This document shows positions 53,277-62,088 of a DNA stretch of 64,000 bases, piece after piece (position 1 is the stretch's first letter; every line of letters starts with the position of its first letter). The DNA comes from Prevotella pallens ATCC 700821 (lineage in GTDB: Bacteria; Bacteroidota; Bacteroidia; Bacteroidales; Bacteroidaceae). The stretch covers positions 1 through 64,000 of the forward strand of contig NZ_GL982513.1 of assembly GCF_000220255.1 (NCBI RefSeq), in the 5' to 3' direction. Under the pieces are notes generated by a model that was given only the letters and a program-made list of their open reading frames with translations, was not told the DNA's origin and did no database searches. The position numbers were made by a program, and so were the translations under genes.

Positions 53277-55000
53277 TCTGGTATGTATTTCTTTAAGTTT
53301 ATTTTCTTTCTAAGAGTAGCACTATTATTACCCAATTGCAATGCTTTTTGCCACGCTTCTAATGCAGCTTCTGGCTTTCCTGCCTGATAATATATATCTC
53401 CGGCATGCTCGAACAGAGTTCCACTAGGAGTAGAATCGTTCTTTATAGCTTGTTCTATATAGGTATTAGCCTCTTCGTATCTACCTTGTAAAAAGAGAAT
53501 CCAAGCGTAAGTATCGAGGAAAGTAGAATTTGTTGGCTCCTTCTTTATTGTCTTATAACTCATTAACTCTGCCTTTTTAAGATCACTTTTCGTTAAACTG
53601 AGATAATAAGCATAGTTATTCAGTGCTGAAAGGTTATCTGGACGCCAATGTAAACAGCTGTCATAAGCTTCGAAAGCCTGCTTTTCTAATCCCTTTTCGT
53701 GCAGAATATCGCCCATAATAGCATAGAAATCGGAAACAATATTAGGGTCGCTGTCTGGCTTTATCTGTGCTACTCCTTTCTTAAATGTTTGTAATGCAGC
53801 CTCGTTTTCTTTCTTCATATATTGCGCAAAGCCTTCGAAGTAATAGAAAACCATTTCTTCTGGGTTATATTCTTGTGCCGAACGAGAAATAGAAATAACC
53901 TTATCGTATTGTTTATCATTCCAAATGTTCTGAATTAAAGCTATTCTTGCGCGTGAATTATCGGGTTCAATGGCAAGAGCTTGTTCGTAAACACTATTTA
54001 TACTATCCTCTGGTGCATGCTTTAAGTTAAGATAAGCCGCTTTCATAAGCACAATATCAGCATCTTCTTGTGGGTATGAAAGAACACGATTGAACAGTTT
54101 TATCACCTCAAGACTATCTTTTGTACTGTCGTCTTGATTGTCCATAATAGCCTGACGGAGTAGTGCCATTTTGGTTTCTTTCTCTGTTTTCTTCGATTCC
54201 AATAGCTTTCTGGTAAGCTCATCTACCATTTTTTCGTTCTTTGTGTCCCTATAATAGTCTAACAAAGAGAGCTGTGCTGCAGCATTATTTGGATCTTCTT
54301 TCAGCACAGTTTGATATTCGTTATAAGCCTCTTTCTTCTTATTGTTCTGTAAAAGCCAGTTGCCCAGCATTACACGATAGTTCAATTCTAATGGGTTTTT
54401 CTGTACTAAGCGAAGCAGTTCTGCCTGCGCTTTTCGTTTATCGCCCATTTGCTCATAGATTTGCATCTTTGTTAGAGATAGCTGTTCACTAGCTCCTGAA
54501 AGCAATTCCATACGTTCTATCATCTCAATCATCTTCTTATAGTTATTTTGTGCCCCATAAAGTTGATAAAGAATTTGTAGAACATCTTCTCGAGTTTTAT
54601 TGCTTGTGTAAAGCTGTTCGTATGTGGTTAAAGCGTCTTCGTAATTATTTTGCGAAATATAGAACTGACCTAACTTTTCCAAATAAGTAGAATTATCAGG
54701 TGCAAGTTTGGCTGCTTGCTCGAAATTGTAGCGTGCTGCTTTGCTATTTTGCATAGCAACGTAGTATCCTGCTATCTCATAATATACCTCAGGAGCCTTC
54801 GGATTAATATCACGAGCATGATTTAGCAAATCGAAAGCAGCAGCTAAGTTGCCCATTTCTTGCTGTCGAATAGCCTCTAAAAAGAAGTAATTGTAACGTG
54901 TTATCCTACTTTCGGTTTGTGCGTTTCCTTGCAAACCTATTGTGATAAGCACAGCAATAAGCATTGCTCGTACCATAAACTGTTTAAAAAAATATACCAA
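53273..55000 (-). CDS. TPR-repeat protein, exported
   Basis: 575 residues. A signal peptide (cleavage after about residue 28, GNAQ) is followed by at least ten tetratricopeptide-like units, for example AFDLLNHARDINPKAPEVYYEIAGYY and DALTTYEQLYTSNKTREDVLQIL. The start is taken as the TTG at 55000 because GGAGG lies 8 bases upstream; the ATG at 54976 also begins a usable signal. TPR proteins of this operon position are periplasmic scaffolds. It lies between dut and DUF4292. Confidence 0.87.
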   Translation of the reverse strand: MVYFFKQFMVRAMLIAVLITIGLQGNAQTESRITRYNYFFLEAIRQQEMGNLAAAFDLLNHARDINPKAPEVYYEIAGYYVAMQNSKAARYNFEQAAKLAPDNSTYLEKLGQFYISQNNYEDALTTYEQLYTSNKTREDVLQILYQLYGAQNNYKKMIEMIERMELLSGASEQLSLTKMQIYEQMGDKRKAQAELLRLVQKNPLELNYRVMLGNWLLQNNKKKEAYNEYQTVLKEDPNNAAAQLSLLDYYRDTKNEKMVDELTRKLLESKKTEKETKMALLRQAIMDNQDDSTKDSLEVIKLFNRVLSYPQEDADIVLMKAAYLNLKHAPEDSINSVYEQALAIEPDNSRARIALIQNIWNDKQYDKVISISRSAQEYNPEEMVFYYFEGFAQYMKKENEAALQTFKKGVAQIKPDSDPNIVSDFYAIMGDILHEKGLEKQAFEAYDSCLHWRPDNLSALNNYAYYLSLTKSDLKKAELMSYKTIKKEPTNSTFLDTYAWILFLQGRYEEANTYIEQAIKNDSTPSGTLFEHAGDIYYQAGKPEAALEAWQKALQLGNNSATLRKKINLKKYIPE

Positions 55001-55032
55001 TTATTATCCCTCCTGTATAAATCGGCTTGTTA

Positions 55033-55470
55033 TTACTTTACCCCAGTATGTCCATAACCACCTGCGCCACGTTCAGTTTCGTCAAGAATATCTACTTCTA
55101 TAAACGTTGCTTGTTCGTGGCGAGCTATTACCATTTGTGCTATACGCTCACCATTGTTTATAATAAAGTCTTCAGTAGAGAAGTTTATCAGCAGCACCAT
55201 AATCTCGCCACGATAGTCGGCATCTATAGTTCCAGGGGTATTCAACACCGTTATACCATGTTTTAAAGCCAAGCCACTACGTGGACGCACCTGTGCCTCA
55301 TATCCTTGAGGGAGCGAAATATACAATCCTGTAGGAATTAAACGCCTTTCCATTGGCTTTAAAGTAATTGGACTATCTATATTAGCACGCAAATCCATAC
55401 CTGCGCTCTGTGTTGTTGCGTATGTTGGTAAAGGTTGTGTACCTTTATTAATAACTTTTATTTGGACCAT
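55033..55470 (-). CDS. dut: dUTP diphosphatase
   Basis: 145 residues, trimeric dUTPase type. The five motifs are [45 protein letters not shown], and the C-terminal [10 protein letters not shown] (the P-loop-like arm). It removes dUTP and supplies dUMP for thymidylate. It opens the leftward dut-TPR-DUF4292-EnvC group. A TATTTTTG box lies just upstream (55490-55497). Directly divergent is the dGTPase gene, so two nucleotide-pool enzymes share this intergenic region. Confidence 0.95.
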   Translation of the reverse strand: MVQIKVINKGTQPLPTYATTQSAGMDLRANIDSPITLKPMERRLIPTGLYISLPQGYEAQVRPRSGLALKHGITVLNTPGTIDADYRGEIMVLLINFSTEDFIINNGERIAQMVIARHEQATFIEVDILDETERGAGGYGHTGVK

Positions 55471-55560
55471 AACATTATATTATAATGTGCAAAAATAATG
55501 AATTATACGCACATATATGAATTTTCAGACCTAAAAAGGTAGAAATTAGCCAAATTTAAG

Positions 55561-55568
55561 TACTTTTG
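55561..55568 (+). promoter_or_regulatory. -7 box of the dGTPase operon
   Basis: TACTTTTG, 24 bp before the ATG at 55593, predicts a start near 55575. It rules out the longer reading that begins inside the box. Confidence 0.55.
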
Positions 55569-55592
55569 CGTAGGCTAATCTTTTTAGTATTT

Positions 55593-56933
55593 ATGATGAA
55601 TTGGCAAAATCTTATCTCCAATAAACGGCTCGGGCAGGAAAACCGGCACGCTTTACGGCACGATGACAGGTCGGAGTTTAAACGCGATAGCGATAGGCTT
55701 ATCTACTCGGCACCTTTCAGACGACTACAGAACAAGACACAAGTGTTTCCACTTCCTGGCAGCGTTTTCGTGCATAATCGACTTACTCATTCACTAGAAG
55801 TAGCATCATTGGGTAAGTCGTTGGGCGACGATGTGGCACGAAAACTCATAAAGAAGCACCCCGAATTACACGGAACGCTTTTTGAAGAAATTGGCACAAT
55901 TGTGCAAACAGCCTGCTATGCACACGATATGGGTAACCCTCCATTTGGACACAGTGGTGAAAAGGCCATTCAAACATTCTTCACAGAAGGGGCAGGAACT
56001 TATTTAAAAGAAAAAGTTAGCTCTCGATTTTGGAACGATATTACACACTTTGAAGGTAATGCGAATGCTTTTCGTCTACTCACTCATAGGTTTTTAGGTA
56101 GACGCGAAGGTGGTTTTGTTATGACTTATGCTACATTAGCCAGTGTTGTAAAGTATCCGTTCTCTTCTTCTCTAGCTGGAAAACATGGGAAATTTGGCTT
56201 TTTTATATCAGAAGAAAACACTTTCAAGAAGATAGCAAAAGAACTTGGTATTATTAAAAGGCAGACTTCGGGTGAAGGTGTTGCCTACGCACGCTATCCA
56301 TTAGTATATTTAGTTGAGGCTGCAGACGACATTTGTTATGAGATAATGGATATTGAAGACTCCCACAAGCTCAAACTTCTATCGTTTGAAGAAACCTCTG
56401 AATTGTTGTTAGGATTCTTTGATGAAGATACAAAAAGAAGTATTCGAAATCGTATTATAGAAGAAGGTGTTACCGATAAGAACGAACAAGTGGTATATTT
56501 TCGTGCTTGTGCCGTTGGATTATTGGAGGCATTATGCGTTGATGTGTTTGTTGAAAACGAAGAGTCTATACTTAATGGTACATTTGAAGGTTCGTTAATA
56601 GACCATATTCCTATGCTTCCACGCAACAATTATAAACATTGTTCAAAGGTTTCAATTGAGAAGATATATAGCAGCAGAACTGTTCTCGATGTGGAATTGT
56701 CGGGATATAAGATAATGGAAACACTAATGGAATCGCTTATCAGTGCCGCTGTTGAACCAGAGAAATTTCATAGTAGACAGCTTATTCGGCGTTTCTCAAG
56801 TCAATACGATATACGAAACCCACATCTCGAAGAACGTATTATGGCTGTAATCGACTATATTAGCGGTATGACTGATATATATGCGCTCGACATTTACCAA
56901 AAAATAAATGGCATTAGCTTGCCTATCATCTAA
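55593..56933 (+). CDS. dgt: Deoxyguanosinetriphosphate triphosphohydrolase-like (HD domain)
   Basis: 446 residues from the ATG at 55593 (55596 equally possible). The HD-domain metal ligands are visible in HNRLTHSLEVA (His) and CYAHDMGNPPFGHSGE (HD), with ADDICYEIMDIED providing the last Asp. It splits dNTPs to deoxynucleosides and triphosphate. The usual role is pool control, and dGTPases can also starve phages of dNTPs. It heads an operon with an esterase/5'-nucleotidase fusion (12 bp on) and a nuclease-helicase. That combination is described as a finding. Confidence 0.92.
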   Translation: MMNWQNLISNKRLGQENRHALRHDDRSEFKRDSDRLIYSAPFRRLQNKTQVFPLPGSVFVHNRLTHSLEVASLGKSLGDDVARKLIKKHPELHGTLFEEIGTIVQTACYAHDMGNPPFGHSGEKAIQTFFTEGAGTYLKEKVSSRFWNDITHFEGNANAFRLLTHRFLGRREGGFVMTYATLASVVKYPFSSSLAGKHGKFGFFISEENTFKKIAKELGIIKRQTSGEGVAYARYPLVYLVEAADDICYEIMDIEDSHKLKLLSFEETSELLLGFFDEDTKRSIRNRIIEEGVTDKNEQVVYFRACAVGLLEALCVDVFVENEESILNGTFEGSLIDHIPMLPRNNYKHCSKVSIEKIYSSRTVLDVELSGYKIMETLMESLISAAVEPEKFHSRQLIRRFSSQYDIRNPHLEERIMAVIDYISGMTDIYALDIYQKINGISLPII

Positions 56934-56945
56934 CGTTTGAAAGGT

Positions 56946-57941
56946 ATGGAAAATCAATACAAGAAAACATTCGCAGACTTAATGGTAAACAAGAAACTTG
57001 TTTACGTACATGGCTTTATGTCGTCAGGGGCTACACACACTGCTAAAATATTGCAAGAGTATATGCCACAATGTACTGTTATTGCTCCCGATCTACCAAT
57101 TCACCCAGAAGAGGCAATGGAATTGCTGCGAAAAATACAAGCCGACGAACGTCCTGATATTATTATTGGCACGTCAATGGGAGGAATGTACACTGAAATG
57201 CTTTATGGCACAGACCGCATTTGCGTAAATCCAGCTTTTCAAATGGGCTCTACCATTAGCGAAAGCAATATGCTCGGCAAGCAAATTTACCAAAATCCGC
57301 GTAAAGATGGCATTCAAGAGGTTATTGTTACTAAGTCTTTGCAGAAGGAATATAAAGAAATAACAGAACAATGCTTTGCTTCTGTAACGCCAGAAGAGCA
57401 AGAACGAGTATATGGATTGTTTGGTGACGCCGACCCTATTGTACATACTTTCGATTTATTTCATCAACATTATCCGCAAGCTATCTATTTCCACGGCGAG
57501 CATCGTCTTATAGAGAAAGCCATTTTCCACTACGTTATGCCTATCATTAGATGGATTGACGATAAACAAGAAAGGCGCGAACGTAAAACAGTATTCATAG
57601 ACTGGAATACGTTAAGCGATGATTATGGCAAACCAAAATCATCGCTACACAAGGCTTACGAGTTTCTTCTCAACAACTACAATGTTTATTTTATTGCGCC
57701 AGCACTCACCAATAAGCCTACAAGTTTTACAGAAATACAGGCATGGATATCCGATGCTTTCAGTGCACCTGCATGGAATCGCACCATCTTTGTTAATCAG
57801 CCACAATTTCTTCTGGGCGATTATCTCATTAGTACACATATTTATGATGAGTTTATGGGAACGATATTACCTTTTGGTAGTGATGAATTTAAAACATGGG
57901 AAGAGGTTATTACTTTCTTTGAACGGTTAGGAGGACAATGA
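56946..57941 (+). CDS. Fusion: YqiA/YcfP-like esterase + 5'(3')-deoxyribonucleotidase-like HAD domain
   Basis: 331 residues from the ATG at 56946. Residues about 15-205 form a small alpha/beta hydrolase with KLVYVHGFMSSGATHT at the oxyanion hole and the nucleophile in IIGTSMGGMYTEML. HGEHRLI supplies the His. Residues about 215-331 resemble NT5C-type nucleotidases: KTVFIDWNTLSDDYG, YNVYFIAPAL, and the C-terminal IYDEFMGTILPFGSDEFKTWEEVITF. The catalytic HAD motif is DxD in active enzymes and here reads IDWN, so the general acid Asp is missing. Substrates are unknown. It sits between dGTPase and the helicase gene, whose start overlaps its stop. Confidence 0.78.
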   Translation: MENQYKKTFADLMVNKKLVYVHGFMSSGATHTAKILQEYMPQCTVIAPDLPIHPEEAMELLRKIQADERPDIIIGTSMGGMYTEMLYGTDRICVNPAFQMGSTISESNMLGKQIYQNPRKDGIQEVIVTKSLQKEYKEITEQCFASVTPEEQERVYGLFGDADPIVHTFDLFHQHYPQAIYFHGEHRLIEKAIFHYVMPIIRWIDDKQERRERKTVFIDWNTLSDDYGKPKSSLHKAYEFLLNNYNVYFIAPALTNKPTSFTEIQAWISDAFSAPAWNRTIFVNQPQFLLGDYLISTHIYDEFMGTILPFGSDEFKTWEEVITFFERLGGQ

Positions 57942-60900
57942 CAGAAAGCTTTATAACGGCTCAGCAATTATTCAATAGAGTATTAGAAGTTATTGAATTT
58001 ACCGACAACCGTTACGACCTGCAAAATCATTTAATGCACGAAACGCTTGTATTGGCGTGCCATGAAGGACTGAAAGGTACTCGACACGGATTTGGAAACC
58101 TCTCTTCACAAGTCGATTCGCTTTGTAAAAAACATAATATAAAAGCACAAGATGTTATTGCTATACACTTAATGCGACGCCATAGCAATTCTATTGCGCC
58201 CATCTCACACAACGATTTACTATACGATTGTAGGGCATTAGCTCTCTTTATTGCTGCTGTTTTCAACACTTCAATACCTTCTTATCTCGTAGACAAAATA
58301 CCTATCGAAGGTAGGCGCACGGCTAATATACAGATAGCAAACTATAAATACATTCGCTGTACTGTTCTTTCGTGGAACAACAAATATATTAAGGTGAACG
58401 TATTGAATCAAGAATGTAGCGAAGAAGAGGTATTGGTAGACTATGTTAATACTCCTGAACATATTGACCTTAACTATATTGGTAAAATATTATGCGAGGG
58501 TATGCAACTCAATCTCTTAGATTGTAGCGTTACTGGCAAGCGTATTGTACCACGAATAATTGTTGTAGAACCCGACTTTCTGGTAGATATCTCTTCGATA
58601 GCTAACTGCTTTGAAGACTACGGGCACCACCCATTATCGTTCATTACAAACCGTTTACAAACCAAAACTACATCTGCAGCAATTCTATTGGGAAACTTTT
58701 CTGATACAGCACTCGATGAAATCATTAACAATCCACAATATGAACTAAACGAAACTCTAAAGACTAATTTCCAAAACAAAGCTTTAGACTTTGCCACATG
58801 CACCGATTTCTATCCGGAAAGGTTTAAATACGACTGTAAAGAGCAAACTAAGAATATCCAAGACATCGTTAACGACCTATTTAAAAATTATGATAAGAAG
58901 AAGGCTATACTCGAACCATCGTTCGTTTGCGAGAGTTTAGGTATTCAAGGACGTGTCGATTTAATGACAACCGACTTTCGTTTACTAGTGGAACAAAAGT
59001 CTGGAAAGAATTTCTATATTGCAAGCAATCGACTTAATAAGCATGGTTCAAAACACATAGAAAAGCATTACGTGCAGGTTCTACTCTATTTTGGTATACT
59101 GCAATACAACTTTAACCAAAGTGCACGCACTACAAACATTCATCTCCTCTATTCTAAATATCCACTTCCCAATGGTCTCTTAGAAGTGGAATCGCTTCAA
59201 TCGTTAATGATGGAGGCTATTAAATTTCGCAATCAGGTAGTTGCAACAGAATATTGGATAGGTAGTAACGACTTCGCAAAACTCATTCCATTTCTCACGC
59301 CCAGTACTTTAGTAACAGAAAACTGTAATCAAAACTTCTTCCAGCAATGGGTTTTTCCTCGTTTAAATGCCACCTTAACACCACTCCACACGCTTACACC
59401 GTTAGAAGAAGCATACTTCTGTAGAATGATGCGCTTTGTGATGAAAGAACAAATCATATCGAAAGTGGGATATCAAGAGGGGACAGGAAGTAGCAATGCC
59501 GACTTATGGAATATGCCTTTAACTAGTAAAATTGAATCGGGAAACATATATACTGCACTAACCATAACGAAAGAAGAAAGAAGCACTGAACATAGTGGAT
59601 ACAATTGCATTACTTTTAAAGTACCAAAACAAGGCGATGACTTTCTTCCAAACTTTCGCCGTGGCGATATGGTGTACCTCTATGCTTATAGAAAAAACGA
59701 AATTCCAGACATACGAAAGGCTTTTTTGTTTCGTGGAATACTACAAGAGCTACACAGCGATACAATTGTAGTACATTTGAGAAATGGACAGCAGAATAGA
59801 AATTCGCTCGCAGGCGAATTATTTGCCATTGAACACTGTAGCAGCGACATTGGTTGCACTACCGCCATTCAAGGTCTACATACTTTCATTACAGCGTCCA
59901 AAGAACGTAAAGATTTGCTTTTAGGACAACGTACACCGCAGCGAGACACTAAAATACAACTCTCAGAAAGTTATAACCCAACTTACGATGATGTTATTTT
60001 GCGTGCTAAACAAGCTACCGATTACTTCCTTCTAATTGGCCCACCAGGAACAGGGAAAACATCTATGGCATTGCAATATCTTGTAAGAGAACACAAAGAA
60101 AAGAATATTTTGCTGCTTTCTTATACTAATCGAGCCGTAGACGAAATATGCGGAATGCTTACCGAAAATAATATCCCATTTCTTAGACTCTCTAAAGAAT
60201 ACTCGTGCGACCCACAATATACCAACAACCTGCTTAGCAATGCCGTAAAGACTAACCCCACACTCACCCACATAAAACAAACTATCAGCCAAGCACGCAT
60301 TATTGTCAGTACCACAGCTAACCTCTCTATTCACACGGCTATCTTTAGCATTAAGCATTTCGAGCTTGCTATTATAGACGAAGCTAGTCAGATTTTAGAA
60401 CCCAACATTGTTGGTTTACTTGCTGCACACAACGGCGAAAAGCAAGTTATAGATAAGTTTATACTGATTGGCGACTACAAGCAGTTGCCAGCCGTAGTGC
60501 AACAAGATAGCGAAGAATCGGCTACCAACTCGCATTTACTAGAAAACATACACCTACCGAACTGTGCTAACTCGCTATTCGAACGTCTTATACTAACCGA
60601 GCAGGCTGCACATCGCACCAATTTTGTTGGAATACTGCACAAACAAGGACGTATGCACCCAGAAATTGCCGATTTTCCAAATACTTATTTCTATGCACAA
60701 GAACAATTAGAATGTGTACCGCTATCACACCAAAAAGAAGATCATTTGTGCTATAACAAACCAAGTGAAGACTCATTCGATGACTTTTTAAAAACACACA
60801 GAATGATATTTATCTCTTCTAAATCGTGTCATCAACCCAACATATCAGAAAAGGTAAATACAGAAGAAGCACGTATCGTAGCTAACGTTGTTCGCCGCCT

Positions 60901-61297
60901 TTATCGCCAAATAGAAACAGGTTTCGATGCACAAAAGTCGATTGGTATTATTGTGCCCTATCGAAACCAAATTGCTATGGTACGAAAAGAGTTAGAACAA
61001 CTTAACATTCCAGCTATTGAGGACATAAGCATCGACACTGTGGAACGCTATCAAGGTAGCCAACGCGATATTATAATCTATTCGTTCACCATTCAGAACC
61101 GCTTCCAACTGGAGTTCCTTACTGCCAATACGTTTATGGAGAACGATAAGCCAATAGACCGTAAACTAAATGTTGCCATTACCCGAGCACGCAAACAACT
61201 TATTCTTACTGGTAACGAAGCTACTCTACGACAGAACTTTCTTTTCTCTGAACTGATAGATTATATAGACCACAGAGGTGGAAAGACAACTATTTAG
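57938..61297 (+). CDS. Dna2-like nuclease-helicase (PD-D/ExK + SF1B)
   Basis: 1,119 residues. The first 300 residues are unassigned. A Cas4/RecB-type nuclease site follows: GRVDLM near residue 338 and EQKSGK near 351 (D...ExK). The helicase has Walker A LIGPPGTGKTSMALQYL near 698, then LLLSYTNRAVDEI, Walker B LAIIDEASQ near 811 and GDYKQLPAVVQQ. Motif IV GILHKQGRMHPEI, motif V VERYQGSQRDIIIYSF and motif VI KLNVAITRARKQLILTGN complete it. This is the layout of eukaryotic Dna2 and related bacterial proteins, which cut and unwind branched DNA. Translation is coupled by ATGA overlap and a strong AGGAGG ribosome site. Confidence 0.88.
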   Translation: MTESFITAQQLFNRVLEVIEFTDNRYDLQNHLMHETLVLACHEGLKGTRHGFGNLSSQVDSLCKKHNIKAQDVIAIHLMRRHSNSIAPISHNDLLYDCRALALFIAAVFNTSIPSYLVDKIPIEGRRTANIQIANYKYIRCTVLSWNNKYIKVNVLNQECSEEEVLVDYVNTPEHIDLNYIGKILCEGMQLNLLDCSVTGKRIVPRIIVVEPDFLVDISSIANCFEDYGHHPLSFITNRLQTKTTSAAILLGNFSDTALDEIINNPQYELNETLKTNFQNKALDFATCTDFYPERFKYDCKEQTKNIQDIVNDLFKNYDKKKAILEPSFVCESLGIQGRVDLMTTDFRLLVEQKSGKNFYIASNRLNKHGSKHIEKHYVQVLLYFGILQYNFNQSARTTNIHLLYSKYPLPNGLLEVESLQSLMMEAIKFRNQVVATEYWIGSNDFAKLIPFLTPSTLVTENCNQNFFQQWVFPRLNATLTPLHTLTPLEEAYFCRMMRFVMKEQIISKVGYQEGTGSSNADLWNMPLTSKIESGNIYTALTITKEERSTEHSGYNCITFKVPKQGDDFLPNFRRGDMVYLYAYRKNEIPDIRKAFLFRGILQELHSDTIVVHLRNGQQNRNSLAGELFAIEHCSSDIGCTTAIQGLHTFITASKERKDLLLGQRTPQRDTKIQLSESYNPTYDDVILRAKQATDYFLLIGPPGTGKTSMALQYLVREHKEKNILLLSYTNRAVDEICGMLTENNIPFLRLSKEYSCDPQYTNNLLSNAVKTNPTLTHIKQTISQARIIVSTTANLSIHTAIFSIKHFELAIIDEASQILEPNIVGLLAAHNGEKQVIDKFILIGDYKQLPAVVQQDSEESATNSHLLENIHLPNCANSLFERLILTEQAAHRTNFVGILHKQGRMHPEIADFPNTYFYAQEQLECVPLSHQKEDHLCYNKPSEDSFDDFLKTHRMIFISSKSCHQPNISEKVNTEEARIVANVVRRLYRQIETGFDAQKSIGIIVPYRNQIAMVRKELEQLNIPAIEDISIDTVERYQGSQRDIIIYSFTIQNRFQLEFLTANTFMENDKPIDRKLNVAITRARKQLILTGNEATLRQNFLFSELIDYIDHRGGKTTI

Positions 61298-61375
61298 ACT
61301 TATTGCCTATAATGGTTTTAACAATCAAAGCATATTATACCTCTGCTTTTCCAGTTTCATTTACCCCAAACCAAC

Positions 61376-61605
61376 CATTAGAGCCTATACATATTTTGTT
61401 TTATGCCACATTGGCTATTAAAACCAAATCGGCATTAAACCACAATATGTATAGTTCTTATTAGTATGGTATTGTTTTCCTTACATCTTCTATTTTCTTA
61501 TCAGCATCTTATCTGTCTTTGTAACTTTACATAGCCCACTACGCCTGCATTGCAACGACTGACAATCTGCTTGATAATAAAACAAAATATGTTTAAGCTC
61601 TAATG
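61376..61605. repeat. 230-bp MITE-like element with 29-bp terminal inverted repeats
   Basis: The left end (61376-61404) begins CATTAGAGCCTATACATATT. The reverse complement of the right end (61577-61605) begins CATTAGAGCTTAAACATATT, and the two agree at 27 of 29 positions. There is no ORF inside. The right two thirds has a diverged relative at 6709-6883. Confidence 0.75.
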
Positions 61606-61687
61606 ATTGATTGTTGCTAAACCATAACTCTCGTTGTATATAATCTATACTATTCACACTACTACTAACAAAGGTTGTTGCTCTATA

Positions 61688-61808
61688 TTATATCTGAAAC
61701 ACAAGCGATAGATAACTGAAACAAACACCATAGATATCTAAGACAATCGTTACAGATATCTGAAACGTTCGTAACAGATATCTGAAACAGAAGCAACTAT
61801 TTATATCT
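61688..61808. repeat. 22-bp tandem array C (inverted relative to A and B)
   Basis: AGATATCT-like octamers start at 61688 (TTATATCT), 61710 (AGATAACT), 61732, 61754 and 61776, exactly 22 bp apart. A degenerate ATATCT follows, shifted by 3 bp. Reverse-complemented, the unit reads AGATATCTGTAACGATTGT, matching array B. Confidence 0.85.
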
Positions 61809-61931
61809 GATTTATAGGGACATTTGAGACATTCCATCTGATTAATGAAAATCCAGTAGATTGTTACTATAAATTAGCGTTCTATTTTCTACTGTTCTTT
61901 AATTTACAGAAAGAACAGCTAATAGTTGCAT

Positions 61932-61972
61932 AAAAAAATAGGCTAGACTTCTATTGTGAAATCTAGCCTTTT
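61932..61972 (-). terminator. Terminator of the Omp28-like gene
   Basis: Read leftward, AGGCTAGA (from 61962-61969) pairs with TCTAGCCT (61940-61947) and is followed by TTTTTTT. Confidence 0.7.
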
Positions 61973-62088
61973 CTGTTATTTCGCTTCTGCTACACAATGC
62001 TTATAGTGTTGCGCATTTATAGAGTCAGCGAAAGTAGTATTTATTATCTGATTACAGTAATAATAATTGTATGAGATGTATACTCAAA

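Larger units (their letters stand above)
61298..62088. other. Repeat-bearing gap
   Basis: 791 bp without a gene. It contains the 230-bp inverted-repeat element (61376-61605), 22-bp array C (61688-61808) and a leftward terminator (61932-61972). Confidence 0.6.
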
